Assembly: GCF_018457175.1 (NCBI RefSeq)
Contig: NZ_JAGFNU010000001.1
Span: forward strand, 310,001 to 374,000
From: Pseudohalocynthiibacter aestuariivivens
Lineage (GTDB): Bacteria; Pseudomonadota; Alphaproteobacteria; Rhodobacterales; Rhodobacteraceae
DNA: 64,000 bases
Direction of reading: 5' to 3'
A program made the translations under genes and the position numbers. The notes under the pieces are model-generated. The model did not search any database and had not been told where the DNA came from. It worked only from the letters and a program-made list of their open reading frames with translations. Below, in pieces: positions 1 to 8,173 of this stretch (position 1 is its first letter; every line of letters begins with the position of its first letter).

Positions 1-1
1 G

Positions 2-1597
2 CCTATAAATGAAGCCCTCGAAGTTCTGAAACCGATGCTTGAGGATCCGTCGATCCTGAAAATTGGTCAGAATATGAAGTATGATGCCAAGATTTTCAAA
101 CGATATGGCGTTTCAGTCGCGCCAATTGATGACACGATGCTGATGTCTTACGCGCAGAATGCGGGTCTGCATAACCACGGTATGGATGCGCTTTCGCAGC
201 GCTATCTGAACCATGATCCAATATCTATCAAATCACTGCTCGGAACCGGGAAATCTGCAATCACCTTTGACAAAGTACCCGTTGCAGATGCTGTAAGATA
301 CGCGGCGGAAGACGCAGATATCACGCTACGTCTATGGCAGTTCCTGAAACCACAACTGCACCAAAAGCATGTCACGACCGTTTATGAAACGCTGGAACGC
401 CCACTCGTTCCGGTACTTGCCGAAATGGAGATGCACGGCATCAAGGTTGACCGGGATACCCTGAGCAGGATGTCAAATGCCTTTGCGCAGAAAATGGCCG
501 GGCTGGAGGCGGAGTTGTACGAACTGGCAGGGCATAAGTTCAATGTGCAATCCCCCGCTCAGGTTGGTGCAATCTTGTTTGACGAGATGGGCTTGGAAGG
601 CGGAAAAAAAACCAAGACCGGCCAGTGGTCGACCCCGGCAGACGTGCTGGAAGATCTTGCAACCGAGCATGGCTTTCCCGGACGGGTGCTGGATTACCGG
701 CAATTGCAAAAGCTGAAATCGACATACACAGATGCGTTGCAAGAGCATATTCACCCCTACACAGGCCGCGTGCATACGTCCTATATCCAGTCTGGAGCAT
801 CGACCGGGCGATTAGCGTCATCTGATCCGAACCTACAAAACATCCCCGTTCGTACCGAAGAGGGGCGCCGTATTCGCGAGGCATTTGTCGCAGAAGAAGG
901 TAAAACACTGATCAGCCTCGATTATAGTCAGATTGAACTGCGTATTTTGGCGCATATCGCCGAAATAGATGCGTTGAAACAGGCGTTTCGTGAAGGGCAG
1001 GACATTCATGCGCTGACCGCGTCTGAAATGTTTGGCGTACCGATAGAAGGCATGGACCCCATGGTGCGCAGGCAGGCAAAAGCCATCAATTTTGGCGTTA
1101 TCTATGGAATTTCGGGTTTTGGACTTGCCCGCAATCTGCGCATTCCCAGGAAGGAAGCACAGGAATTCATTGATCGCTATTTTGAACGTTTTCCGGGAAT
1201 TCGGGCCTACATGGATAAAACCGTGGAGTTTGCGAAAGAACATGGTTTTGTTCAGACGTTGTTTGGTCGGAAAATCCATACACCCGAAATCAATGCCAAG
1301 GGACCGCATGCTGGTTTTGCGCGCCGCGCTGCAATCAATGCCCCAATTCAGGGAACAGCGGCCGACGTCATCCGCCGCGCAATGATACGGATGCCTGCGG
1401 CAATTGCCGACCTGCCCGTAAAAATGCTGCTTCAGGTCCATGACGAACTGATTTTTGAGGTCGACGATAGTGCGGTGGAAGAGGCAATCACACGCGCGCG
1501 TGACGTCATGGAAGGCGCGGCAATGCCGGCTGTGAAACTGGACGTGCCGCTGACGGTAGATGCCGGAAGAGGGGCGAATTGGGCGGAGGCGCATTAA
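2..1597 (+). CDS. polA: DNA polymerase I, C-terminal part (5' end outside window)
   Basis: This is the 3' portion of DNA polymerase I, which fills gaps and replaces RNA primers during replication and repair. The frame is open from the first bases of the window, so the 5' nuclease domain and part of the 3'-5' exonuclease domain lie upstream. The visible protein starts in the exonuclease-like domain (QNMKYDAKIF, then DADITLRLW) and continues into the family A polymerase domain. Motif A (SLDYSQIELR), motif B (RRQAKAINFGVIYG) and motif C (QVHDELIFEV) are all intact. The gene ends normally, 26 bases before the stop codon of the convergent WYL regulator. The opposite-strand frame of similar length is a shadow. 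Confidence 0.97.
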   Translation, partial: PINEALEVLKPMLEDPSILKIGQNMKYDAKIFKRYGVSVAPIDDTMLMSYAQNAGLHNHGMDALSQRYLNHDPISIKSLLGTGKSAITFDKVPVADAVRYAAEDADITLRLWQFLKPQLHQKHVTTVYETLERPLVPVLAEMEMHGIKVDRDTLSRMSNAFAQKMAGLEAELYELAGHKFNVQSPAQVGAILFDEMGLEGGKKTKTGQWSTPADVLEDLATEHGFPGRVLDYRQLQKLKSTYTDALQEHIHPYTGRVHTSYIQSGASTGRLASSDPNLQNIPVRTEEGRRIREAFVAEEGKTLISLDYSQIELRILAHIAEIDALKQAFREGQDIHALTASEMFGVPIEGMDPMVRRQAKAINFGVIYGISGFGLARNLRIPRKEAQEFIDRYFERFPGIRAYMDKTVEFAKEHGFVQTLFGRKIHTPEINAKGPHAGFARRAAINAPIQGTAADVIRRAMIRMPAAIADLPVKMLLQVHDELIFEVDDSAVEEAITRARDVMEGAAMPAVKLDVPLTVDAGRGANWAEAH

Positions 1598-1623
1598 GAG
1601 TATGCGAAACCTAGATCGGCGCT

Positions 1624-2328
1624 TCAAATCTGACGCCAGCCCGCTCCGGCATCTCTGCGATCAGTTTTGTGAAAATCAGAAAGGGTTTTGCCAGGTTCAG
1701 TTCTGAAACTGTCCAGTTCGATCAGCTCTGCAATCCTGTCCGCACGAAACACCCGGAAGCCGTTTCGCAGTTCGCACCATGTGACCAGTGTCCAGACTTT
1801 CCCCCAAAACCAAAGTCCGAGGGGGCGAACGGTTCGTGATGTTTGGCTGCCTTCAGCATCACCGTAGATCATTTCTAACCGTGTACGGCTATCGATTGCG
1901 TGTTCCAGTAAATCAAGACGCTCACGCAATTCTTCGTTCATGTCTGGCATCGGAATCGCGTGAACCTGAACTGCGTTTGCCCGATCACGTTCAGTGTCTG
2001 GCAAAACAGCGCTGATTTTCACCAAGGCTTCCTGAGCGGCCTCGGCCATTGATGCGCCACCCCACGCGCGGATCATCCGGGCCCCCGCCACCAGCGCGAC
2101 AATTTCATCGCGGTTGAACATAAGTGGAGGCAAATCATAACCGTCGCGCATCAGATAACCGACACCGGCTTCGCCATCTATAGGCACGCCCGAACCGATA
2201 AGATCAGCGATATAGCGGTAAATTGTACGTTCTGAAACTTCGAGCCTTTCTGAAAGAACCCGGGCCGTAAGCAACCGACCACCGCGCAGATATTGTACTA
2301 TCTGAAAAAGGCGGTCGGCCCGGCGCAT
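1624..2328 (-). CDS. YafY-type HTH and WYL-domain transcriptional regulator
   Basis: A 234-residue DNA-binding regulator. The N-terminal winged helix (about residues 1-60) carries the DeoR/YafY-like RTIYRYIADL recognition segment. The C-terminal half is a WYL-type ligand-sensing domain, with RPLGLWFWGKVWTLVTWCELR followed by FRVFRADRI. The ATG is only 2 bases downstream of the stop of the VOC-protein gene, so the two are probably co-transcribed. In this family the partner gene is often the regulated target, which suggests it controls its own small operon. The ligand is unknown. Confidence 0.9.
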   Translation of the reverse strand: MRRADRLFQIVQYLRGGRLLTARVLSERLEVSERTIYRYIADLIGSGVPIDGEAGVGYLMRDGYDLPPLMFNRDEIVALVAGARMIRAWGGASMAEAAQEALVKISAVLPDTERDRANAVQVHAIPMPDMNEELRERLDLLEHAIDSRTRLEMIYGDAEGSQTSRTVRPLGLWFWGKVWTLVTWCELRNGFRVFRADRIAELIELDSFRTEPGKTLSDFHKTDRRDAGAGWRQI

Positions 2329-2330
2329 GG

Positions 2331-2714
2331 TTATGCAGCCTCAAACATGCCGATGGAGTTCCCGTCAGGGTCCAGCCCGTAGACAAAACGCCCAACCGGA
2401 ATTGTGACCGGTGGACTGAGCACTTCTCCTCCGGCCTTTTTGAACCTTTCTACCGTTGGTTCCAGCGCATCTGGTACAGCCAGATGCAGGGTTGCCCCGG
2501 TCCCGTCAGAGGCAGGTTTCCCGGGATAAAGATGCGCTGCGGTCCCAGTTCCATCTGCGGTCGGCAAAATTGCAATCGGATTTGGACCGGTGTCGTCAAT
2601 TGTCAGGGTGTAGTTGAAAACAGTTTTGTAAAATTCCATTGCGCTTGGCAGGTTGGTTACTGGAATTTCCGCCCAAACAAGGGCATTTTGGGGTTGGAAC
2701 GTCATCTTGGTCAT
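2331..2714 (-). CDS. VOC (glyoxalase/bleomycin-resistance fold) protein
   Basis: A compact protein of about 127 residues with the vicinal-oxygen-chelate fold. It has the opening strand WAEIPVTNL, an FYKTVFN helix and the closing FVYGLDPDGNSIGMFE typical of the YP/glyoxalase-like group. The frame extends upstream to 2888, but the start at 2714 is preferred because AGGA lies just upstream and VOC homology begins immediately. The longer version would overlap the neighbouring cupin gene. The substrate cannot be told from sequence; many members are metal-dependent lyases or binding proteins. It is followed directly by the WYL regulator. Confidence 0.85.
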   Translation of the reverse strand: MTKMTFQPQNALVWAEIPVTNLPSAMEFYKTVFNYTLTIDDTGPNPIAILPTADGTGTAAHLYPGKPASDGTGATLHLAVPDALEPTVERFKKAGGEVLSPPVTIPVGRFVYGLDPDGNSIGMFEAA

Positions 2715-2833
2715 CTTTCCTGTGTTAGTGATATAATGACCATCGCACACCCCTGCTGACAACGGGGTGTCAGGAGTGTTCGCGAAATTGTGACAGTCCC
2801 GGTTTTCTTTTCCCCCGCAAGGTGAAGGGTCTC

Positions 2834-3199
2834 TTACTCCGAGATCATATAGAATTTGTGCAGGGTTTTTGTGATCTCCCAGATGCATTTCGTGCCTTTG
2901 GCAATGAAAAACGTGTCACCCGCCGTGAAAGTATCTGAAGACCCATCGGCGTTCGTCAGCGTGACAGAGCCCGAAATGACCGTCATCATTTCATCTACCG
3001 GATATGCCTCGATCTCTTCACGACACGGGGCGCATTTCCAGACGCCCGATGAGATACCCGTTTCCGAATTGTTGTAGGCTTCGTGAATTAGTTCGGTTTT
3101 GTCGGTCTTCGTGAAAAGCTCTGGCGGAACAAGATCTGAAGGTTGAAACCCGGTTTTAGGGTCTCCGTCCGGCAGTAGCCTGATTACGTTCAAAGTCAT
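2834..3199 (-). CDS. Small cupin-domain protein (DUF861/EutQ-like)
   Basis: A 121-residue single-domain cupin. The segment PVDEMMTVISGSVTLTNADG, followed by AGDTFFIAKGTKCIWEI, is the cupin_3 (DUF861) pattern, also seen in EutQ-like and ureidoglycolate-type cupins. The start has a good GGAGGGG ribosome-binding site 5 bases upstream. The N-terminal LLPDGDPKTGFQPSDLVPPE resembles other members annotated as hypothetical cupins. It is separated from the VOC gene by about 120 bases. Function unknown; a small-molecule binding or sugar/amine-related role is possible. Confidence 0.8.
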   Translation of the reverse strand: MTLNVIRLLPDGDPKTGFQPSDLVPPELFTKTDKTELIHEAYNNSETGISSGVWKCAPCREEIEAYPVDEMMTVISGSVTLTNADGSSDTFTAGDTFFIAKGTKCIWEITKTLHKFYMISE

Positions 3200-3262
3200 T
3201 TATTCCCCTCCGGATTGAAATTGGTCTTTTGTGCAGACCATCCAATTTACAACATTAGTTAG

Positions 3263-3275
3263 ATCACTTAGTGAT
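3263..3275. promoter_or_regulatory. Small inverted repeat upstream of the cupin gene (candidate operator)
   Basis: ATCACT and AGTGAT flank a single T in the 200-base gap between the cupin gene start and the end of the ABC-F gene. The position, about 65 bases upstream of the cupin start, fits an operator or promoter-proximal site. No matching regulator is adjacent, so the role is speculative. Nothing else recognisable was seen in this gap. Confidence 0.25.
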
Positions 3276-3401
3276 GGCCAGTGCTGTAGCCCAAATCATG
3301 CTATCCACACTGGATAAAGCAGCAGTTCGCCGCAGCCACATCAATGTCGATTTGTGCCGCAACGCATCACTGTCAGAGATCAGTGCGCCAGACCATTCTT
3401 C

Positions 3402-4919
3402 CTACGTTGCACCCATTTCGCCGCTCAAGAACGGCTCCGGGCTATCCACTTCTTCCAGTTTCTTGCCGTTAATCCACCAAAACCGATTGCCCACATGTCG
3501 CAGGAAGCTTCGATCATGGCTCACCAACAGGCAGGAAGCACTATGTGTAATTAGCTCATCTTCCAACGCTTCCTGCCCTTCGATATCCAGATGATTAGTT
3601 GGTTCATCAAGCAGGTAGAAATTTGGGTTCTTGAGCCGCATGACCAACATCGCCAATCGGGCTTTTTGTCCACCTGATAATGCACCAATCTTGGTGTCCT
3701 GCATCTGAATCGTGACGCCCGCACCCGCTAAAACCCCTCGTGCGCGTTGATCGCCAATATCAAATTGCCCCGTTACCATGCTCATAGGGGTGTCGGTATC
3801 GGCAAGCTGGCTCAGGTGTTGGTCAGAATAGGCAGGTACAATTGACGGTGCACATCTCACTATATCATCCGCACCTGTCAACGCCCGCTGTATCATCTTG
3901 ATCAGCTGTGTTTTGCCAGCGCCATTGGCGCCCAGCAATACGATACGGTCGCCTTGAGAAATCCATTTCTGCCCCGTCTTGTAAAGCAACTGTCCATCGG
4001 GCGTTTCAACCGGAACGTCAGCCAATGTGATCAGAGCTTTAGCGTGAGTGCCGCTGTTAACCAGTCTGATGTCGCCCGCGCTTTGCTCTTGGTGGGCAGG
4101 CTTGGCGGCCGCCTCCAACTTGGCGGCTCGTTCGGTCAGTTGCTTGGTTTTGGTTAGCAATAGATCAGAACCCGAGTTAACTCCGACATTTTTCAATTTC
4201 GCGGCCTGTTTGCGCAGTTGCTGGGCTTTGTTCAGGTCATTGGCAAAGCGGCGCTCATCGGCAGCGTCGGCTTCATCTAATGCGATACGTGCAGCGGTGA
4301 AGGGCAGCTGAAATACGCGTGACCGCTCGGGTCGCAAAAACAACGTACGATTGGTTGTTGCGTCCAGAAACGCCCGATCATGCGAAATAATTACGACCGG
4401 CACGTCGCAGGGTAAAGCGGCCAACCATTCTTCCAGCAGTCCTATGCGATGCAAATCCAGATGATTGGTCGGTTCATCCAGCAGCAACACATCTGGTTCT
4501 GTAATCCAGACCGCCGCCAGCATTGCAGTGCGTTGCCATCCGCCACTGAGTTGGTTCAATGGTTTATGCTGCAATTCATATGGTACCTTTAGATCATTCA
4601 GGACGACATCTACACGCCAGTTTTCATATTCGGCCTGTTCAGTGGAGAGCGCAGCCAACACCCAATCATAAAGTGTCATTGCCAACGCGTCATCCGGCAC
4701 ATCCTGTTTCACATAACCAACGCGTAAACCACGCGCGCGCGTGATTTCTCCGGTGGTTTGTTCAAACAGACCTGCCAAACAGCCAAGTAAAGTGGTTTTA
4801 CCGCGCCCGTTTGCGGCAACCAGTCCTATACGGTCGGCTTTGGATATAGTCAGATTCAGGTCGGAAAAAAGAGTGTCGCTAAGGGTTACACCCAAAGCAC
4901 TGATATTGATAATTGTCAT
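3402..4919 (-). CDS. ABC-F family ATPase (duplicated ATP-binding domains)
   Basis: A 505-residue soluble protein with two ABC ATPase domains and no membrane segments, the layout of ABC-F translation factors. Domain 1 has ANGRGKTT, LSGGWQRTA and VLLLDEPTNHLD. Domain 2 has GANGAGKTQ, LSGGQKARLA and FYLLDEPTNHLD. A charged coiled linker rich in Lys, Ala and Glu (about residues 220-275) separates them. The first P-loop has Ala instead of the usual first Gly (A35). ABC-F proteins act at the ribosomal E site to relieve stalls; which subfamily this belongs to (Uup-, YheS- or antibiotic-protection-like) is not clear. Confidence 0.92.
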   Translation of the reverse strand: MTIINISALGVTLSDTLFSDLNLTISKADRIGLVAANGRGKTTLLGCLAGLFEQTTGEITRARGLRVGYVKQDVPDDALAMTLYDWVLAALSTEQAEYENWRVDVVLNDLKVPYELQHKPLNQLSGGWQRTAMLAAVWITEPDVLLLDEPTNHLDLHRIGLLEEWLAALPCDVPVVIISHDRAFLDATTNRTLFLRPERSRVFQLPFTAARIALDEADAADERRFANDLNKAQQLRKQAAKLKNVGVNSGSDLLLTKTKQLTERAAKLEAAAKPAHQEQSAGDIRLVNSGTHAKALITLADVPVETPDGQLLYKTGQKWISQGDRIVLLGANGAGKTQLIKMIQRALTGADDIVRCAPSIVPAYSDQHLSQLADTDTPMSMVTGQFDIGDQRARGVLAGAGVTIQMQDTKIGALSGGQKARLAMLVMRLKNPNFYLLDEPTNHLDIEGQEALEDELITHSASCLLVSHDRSFLRHVGNRFWWINGKKLEEVDSPEPFLSGEMGAT

Positions 4920-5104
4920 TTGAAACTCAGGTCAAACAAAGGTGGCCGCAGCACGGCTTGGGGCAGACCGATAGTGAAACTATTCTCGGGCCAGCCCTGC
5001 AAACGAGTTTACAGGGCGAAACGGGGACCATGCTGAAGTCGGCGGATGATACGCATGCTCAGCTTGTGCCCTCCCATTGTTGATTGTGACCTTATGAAGC
5101 CATT

Positions 5105-5283
5105 CTAGAAAACATGACTGATCCTGGCAACAGTCTCTTTGTGTGCAGCCATTCGTATTGGTTTCTCCTGTCTCTCAATGTCAGTAACTTTAAAGTAGAC
5201 GATGGCAACTTCGGGCGCACCGTGACCATTCATACCCAGCGCAGCAAACAGTAATTTGGACTCGAAACGGTAGTTCGCTGCTT
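5105..5283 (-). pseudogene. Possible coding remnant of unknown family
   Basis: On the minus strand a stretch of about 58 codons between two stops has a protein-like composition (ESKLLFAALGMNGHGAPEVA, then VAIVYFKVTDIERQEKP). There is no convincing start or ribosome site, and an in-frame stop lies just upstream. It sits in the 708-base gap between the ABC-F and DUF1285 genes beside a clearer pseudogene, which supports decay. I do not recognise the family; it could also be a short real gene starting at the internal Met. Confidence 0.25.
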
Positions 5284-5340
5284 GAGTGATTGTCTATTTG
5301 GAGCCGAAATTGTAACCGGGTGGCGTAAGACAACGCTAGT

Positions 5341-5565
5341 TTAGATTCTGGTCATTAGTCCAACAAACCTGCGTACCATGGGCGAGACGATAAGGATCAT
5401 CACGAATGCAATCGCCTAGGCTGGCTTTCATGCGTTCATCCACAGACTGATATAATCGCTTACAATTCCGATAGTGCGGTATGTTGCGACGGCTGCAACA
5501 ACGAATGACATCAAGCCGGACCCCAAAAACCCAAACAGAAACAGTGCAAATTTTTTCGGAAGCAT
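5341..5565 (-). pseudogene. DUF2798-type small membrane protein, broken by two stop codons
   Basis: Reading the minus strand from the ATG at 5565 gives a 74-codon frame that resembles DUF2798 proteins from end to end: KKFALFLFGFLGSGLMSFVV, then AAVATYRTIGIV and finally AIAFVMILIVSPMVRRFVGL. Two in-frame stops, TGA at 5428-5430 and TAG at 5416-5418, interrupt it where the family commonly has tryptophan (AWxxxW). A normal TAA ends it at 5341. Both lesions are single-base changes from TGG, so this looks like a recently decayed two-helix membrane protein. Family assignment is from memory of the consensus. Confidence 0.6.
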
Positions 5566-5627
5566 AGGAAGTCTTAGAGTCGGGACGAAGTCGCGCGTTA
5601 TGTTGTGAGTGGTTAGATAGGCGCGTT

Positions 5628-6233
5628 TCAGCTTTCGCCAAGTTCTGCCGATGCAATAATCGGAAAAAACTTCCCGCCGGACCAGACGCCGAACCAGCTT
5701 GTGCCCTCAACATTCTCGTGACAGCCGATGTCGACAAGACGGTAAAAACTTTTCCTGTCAATAAGCGCCTCAAGATTGGCGCGGATCAGAACATAAGGTG
5801 ATGGCTCGCCCGTTTCGGGGTCACGCGCAACGCGTATCGGATGATCAGGGCCTGCTTCTGCTGTGTCATCGACTTGTGTTGTAAAGGTCAGGGTTTGATC
5901 GCTTCCAGTTCCCGAAACCTCAAAATCAACGGCAACGAAAGGGGCATCATCAACGGTAATGCCAACCTTTTCGACAGGTGTGACGAGGAAATAATCATCA
6001 CCGTCTTTCCGAATGATTGACGAGAAAAGTTTGACCAGCTCTTTGCGGCCCATCGGTGTGCCAAGGTACCACCAGGTTCCATCACGCGCGATGCGCATAT
6101 CCAGATCGCCGCAGAATGGCGGATTCCATAGATGCACCGGTGGTGGCCCCTTTTTTCCTGCCGCTTTCGCCGCTGATACGAGGTTTTCCGCCGATGGTTT
6201 CACAATCTTTTGTCCAGACATCGCTTTTGTCAT
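5628..6233 (-). CDS. DUF1285 family protein
   Basis: A 201-residue cytosolic protein of the DUF1285 family. Recognisable features are PPVHLWNPPFCGDLDMRIAR near the N-terminus, the DGTWWYLGTPMGRKELVKLF block and the C-terminal FGVWSGGKFFPIIASAE. Its start is 60 bases from, and divergent to, the moxR-like operon, an arrangement I recall from other alphaproteobacteria. No biochemical function is established; structures of the family are reported as two small beta-rich domains. Alternative start at the second Met (6221). Confidence 0.88.
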   Translation of the reverse strand: MTKAMSGQKIVKPSAENLVSAAKAAGKKGPPPVHLWNPPFCGDLDMRIARDGTWWYLGTPMGRKELVKLFSSIIRKDGDDYFLVTPVEKVGITVDDAPFVAVDFEVSGTGSDQTLTFTTQVDDTAEAGPDHPIRVARDPETGEPSPYVLIRANLEALIDRKSFYRLVDIGCHENVEGTSWFGVWSGGKFFPIIASAELGES

Positions 6234-6293
6234 TTGTTTCTCAGAAGATAACAGCCTTTAATACGCAGATATAGATGTTAAGGGAGTCATGCC

Positions 6294-7301
6294 ATGGCTG
6301 AGGCCGAAAATCTTGTTGCAGACATTGAGGCGCTGGGTGAAAAACTTGCGCTGGCAAAGGCCAGTATTACCAAGCGTTTTATCGGACAAGAACGGGTCGT
6401 AGACCTTGCATTGACGGCCTTGCTGTGTGGTGGCCATGGTTTGCTGATCGGGTTGCCCGGACTTGGCAAGACGCTTTTGGTCGACACACTGGCAAAAGTG
6501 ATGGGGCTTGACGGCAATCGCATTCAGTTCACGCCTGATCTGATGCCTGCTGATATCCTCGGCTCAGAAGTGCTGGAAAAGAAAAAGGGCGGAGAGCGGG
6601 CATTCCGTTTCATCGAGGGTCCGGTTTTTTGCCAGCTTTTAATGGCGGATGAGATCAACCGTGCAAGCCCAAGAACGCAATCTGCCCTATTGCAGGCAAT
6701 GCAGGAAAAGGAAGTCACCATTGCGGGTGAGCATCGCGCGCTTGGTGTACCCTTTCATGTTCTTGCAACACAAAACCCGATTGAGCAGGAGGGCACTTAT
6801 CCTTTGCCAGAGGCGCAGCTTGATCGGTTTCTTGTGCAGATTGATGTTGATTATCCTGATCGCGACACAGAGCGCGACATTTTGTTGGCGACAACCGGGA
6901 TAGAAGAAGCCGTTTCTGAACAGGTGTTTACTGACAAGGAATTGCTGAAAGCGCAAACTCTATTGCGACGGATGCCTGTCGGGGAAGCAGTGGTCGAGAC
7001 AATTCTTGATCTTGTCAGGGCATTCCGACCTGAGGAAGCTGGTGTGGCACAGATTGTGCGAGATTCAGTTGCCTGGGGGCCGGGGCCAAGAGCGGCACAG
7101 GCTTTGATGCTGACTGTCAGGGCGCAAGCGTTGCTTGAAGGGCGGCTCGTGCCTTCTGCTGAAGATGTTGTGAAAATGGCGCGGCCCGTACTGTCCCATC
7201 GGATGGCGCTTACCTTCGCGGCGCGCGCACGGGGCGAAGAGCTAGGTTCATTGATTGAGAGAATTTCCGAAGAGGTAATGAGAATCGAGGCTGCTGCGTG
7301 A
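6294..7301 (+). CDS. MoxR-family AAA+ ATPase
   Basis: A 335-residue MoxR-type AAA+ ATPase, thought to act as a chaperone for VWA-containing partners. Walker A is GLPGLGKTLL, Walker B is MADEINRASPRTQ, sensor 1 lies in ATQNPIEQEGTYPLPEAQLD and sensor 2 in the C-terminal lid. The ATG at 6294 has AGGGAG upstream. It leads an operon of four genes joined by overlapping start and stop codons (DUF58, BatA/DUF4159, large membrane protein), the usual company of MoxR proteins. The operon may support cell-envelope integrity or stress tolerance; this is inferred from family context. Confidence 0.95.
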   Translation: MAEAENLVADIEALGEKLALAKASITKRFIGQERVVDLALTALLCGGHGLLIGLPGLGKTLLVDTLAKVMGLDGNRIQFTPDLMPADILGSEVLEKKKGGERAFRFIEGPVFCQLLMADEINRASPRTQSALLQAMQEKEVTIAGEHRALGVPFHVLATQNPIEQEGTYPLPEAQLDRFLVQIDVDYPDRDTERDILLATTGIEEAVSEQVFTDKELLKAQTLLRRMPVGEAVVETILDLVRAFRPEEAGVAQIVRDSVAWGPGPRAAQALMLTVRAQALLEGRLVPSAEDVVKMARPVLSHRMALTFAARARGEELGSLIERISEEVMRIEAAA

Positions 7302-8173
7302 AGACAGCTCGTCATCTTCGACGCGGCGCGGCAGAGCTCGCCGCACCTTTACCCCCGCTTCTTGCAGAAGCAGAAAAGCTGGCGGCGACGGTTTTGCTGG
7401 GTGAGCATAGCCGCAGGCAGGCAGGTGCGGGTGACGAATTCTGGCAGTACCGTCCGGCCGTCGAAGGTGATGAGACCCGACAAATTGATTGGCGGCGTTC
7501 TGCCAAATCTGACGTACACTTTATCCGCCAAAGGGAATGGCAAGCTGCACAAAGTGTTCTTCTTTGGCCTGATACCGCAGCATCGATGGATTTTTCATCA
7601 GATAAAAACCTGCCAGAAAAGGGCGCACGCGCGAAGGTATTGGCGTTGGCTGCGTCCATTTTATTGGTACGTGCGGGCGAACGCGTTGGTCTGGCAGATA
7701 GCGATACCCCGCCCAGATCTGGTGAGGCTCAATTGCTTCGAATGGCGGAAACACTGTCGTTTGAAGAAAGTGACAGGGACTATGGCGCGCCACAGTTGAC
7801 AGGTTTGCGGCCAAATGTTCGGGCGGTGTTCTTGTCAGATTTTCTGGGTGATTTTGCGCCGGTTGAAGCGGCCCTTACCAAAGCAGCAGACAGAGGCGTG
7901 CGTGGGGCATTGCTTCAGATACTTGATCCTCAGGAAGAAGCTTTTCCGTTTGATGGCCGTACCATTTTTGAGAGTATGGCCGGAAAGCTGAGGCATGAAA
8001 CGCTTAAGGCGAGCGATCTTCGCGGGCGCTATCTTGATCGCTTGGCGGCGCGTAAAGATGCGTTGCGGTCTTTGGCGCGTGCGACCGGCTGGCACTTTGA
8101 GTGCCGCCACACAAACCAAGGAGCGCAATCCGCATTGTTATGGCTTTATCGTTCACTGGAACGGAGAAACTGA
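7298..8173 (+). CDS. DUF58 domain protein
   Basis: A 291-residue DUF58 protein, the standard partner of MoxR ATPases. The core motif GDEFWQYRPAVEGDETRQID, followed by WRRSAKSD, is clear around residues 43-70, with a VWA-like fold after it (LLWPDTAASMDF, then VFLSDFLGDF). The start is a GTG that overlaps the moxR stop in GTGA, indicating translational coupling. The stop overlaps the next ATG in the same way (ATGA). No signal peptide or membrane helix is visible. Confidence 0.92.
   Translation: MKTARHLRRGAAELAAPLPPLLAEAEKLAATVLLGEHSRRQAGAGDEFWQYRPAVEGDETRQIDWRRSAKSDVHFIRQREWQAAQSVLLWPDTAASMDFSSDKNLPEKGARAKVLALAASILLVRAGERVGLADSDTPPRSGEAQLLRMAETLSFEESDRDYGAPQLTGLRPNVRAVFLSDFLGDFAPVEAALTKAADRGVRGALLQILDPQEEAFPFDGRTIFESMAGKLRHETLKASDLRGRYLDRLAARKDALRSLARATGWHFECRHTNQGAQSALLWLYRSLERRN

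Noticed and set aside
833-1627. Long 264-codon frame on the minus strand opposite polA
   Set aside because: It is the antisense shadow of a clear polymerase domain with intact motifs A, B and C, and its translation shows no family features.
5336-5773. 145-codon minus-strand frame in the gap after the ABC-F gene
   Set aside because: It overlaps the DUF1285 gene out of frame and its composition is not protein-like, while a neighbouring frame matches DUF2798 with two stops.
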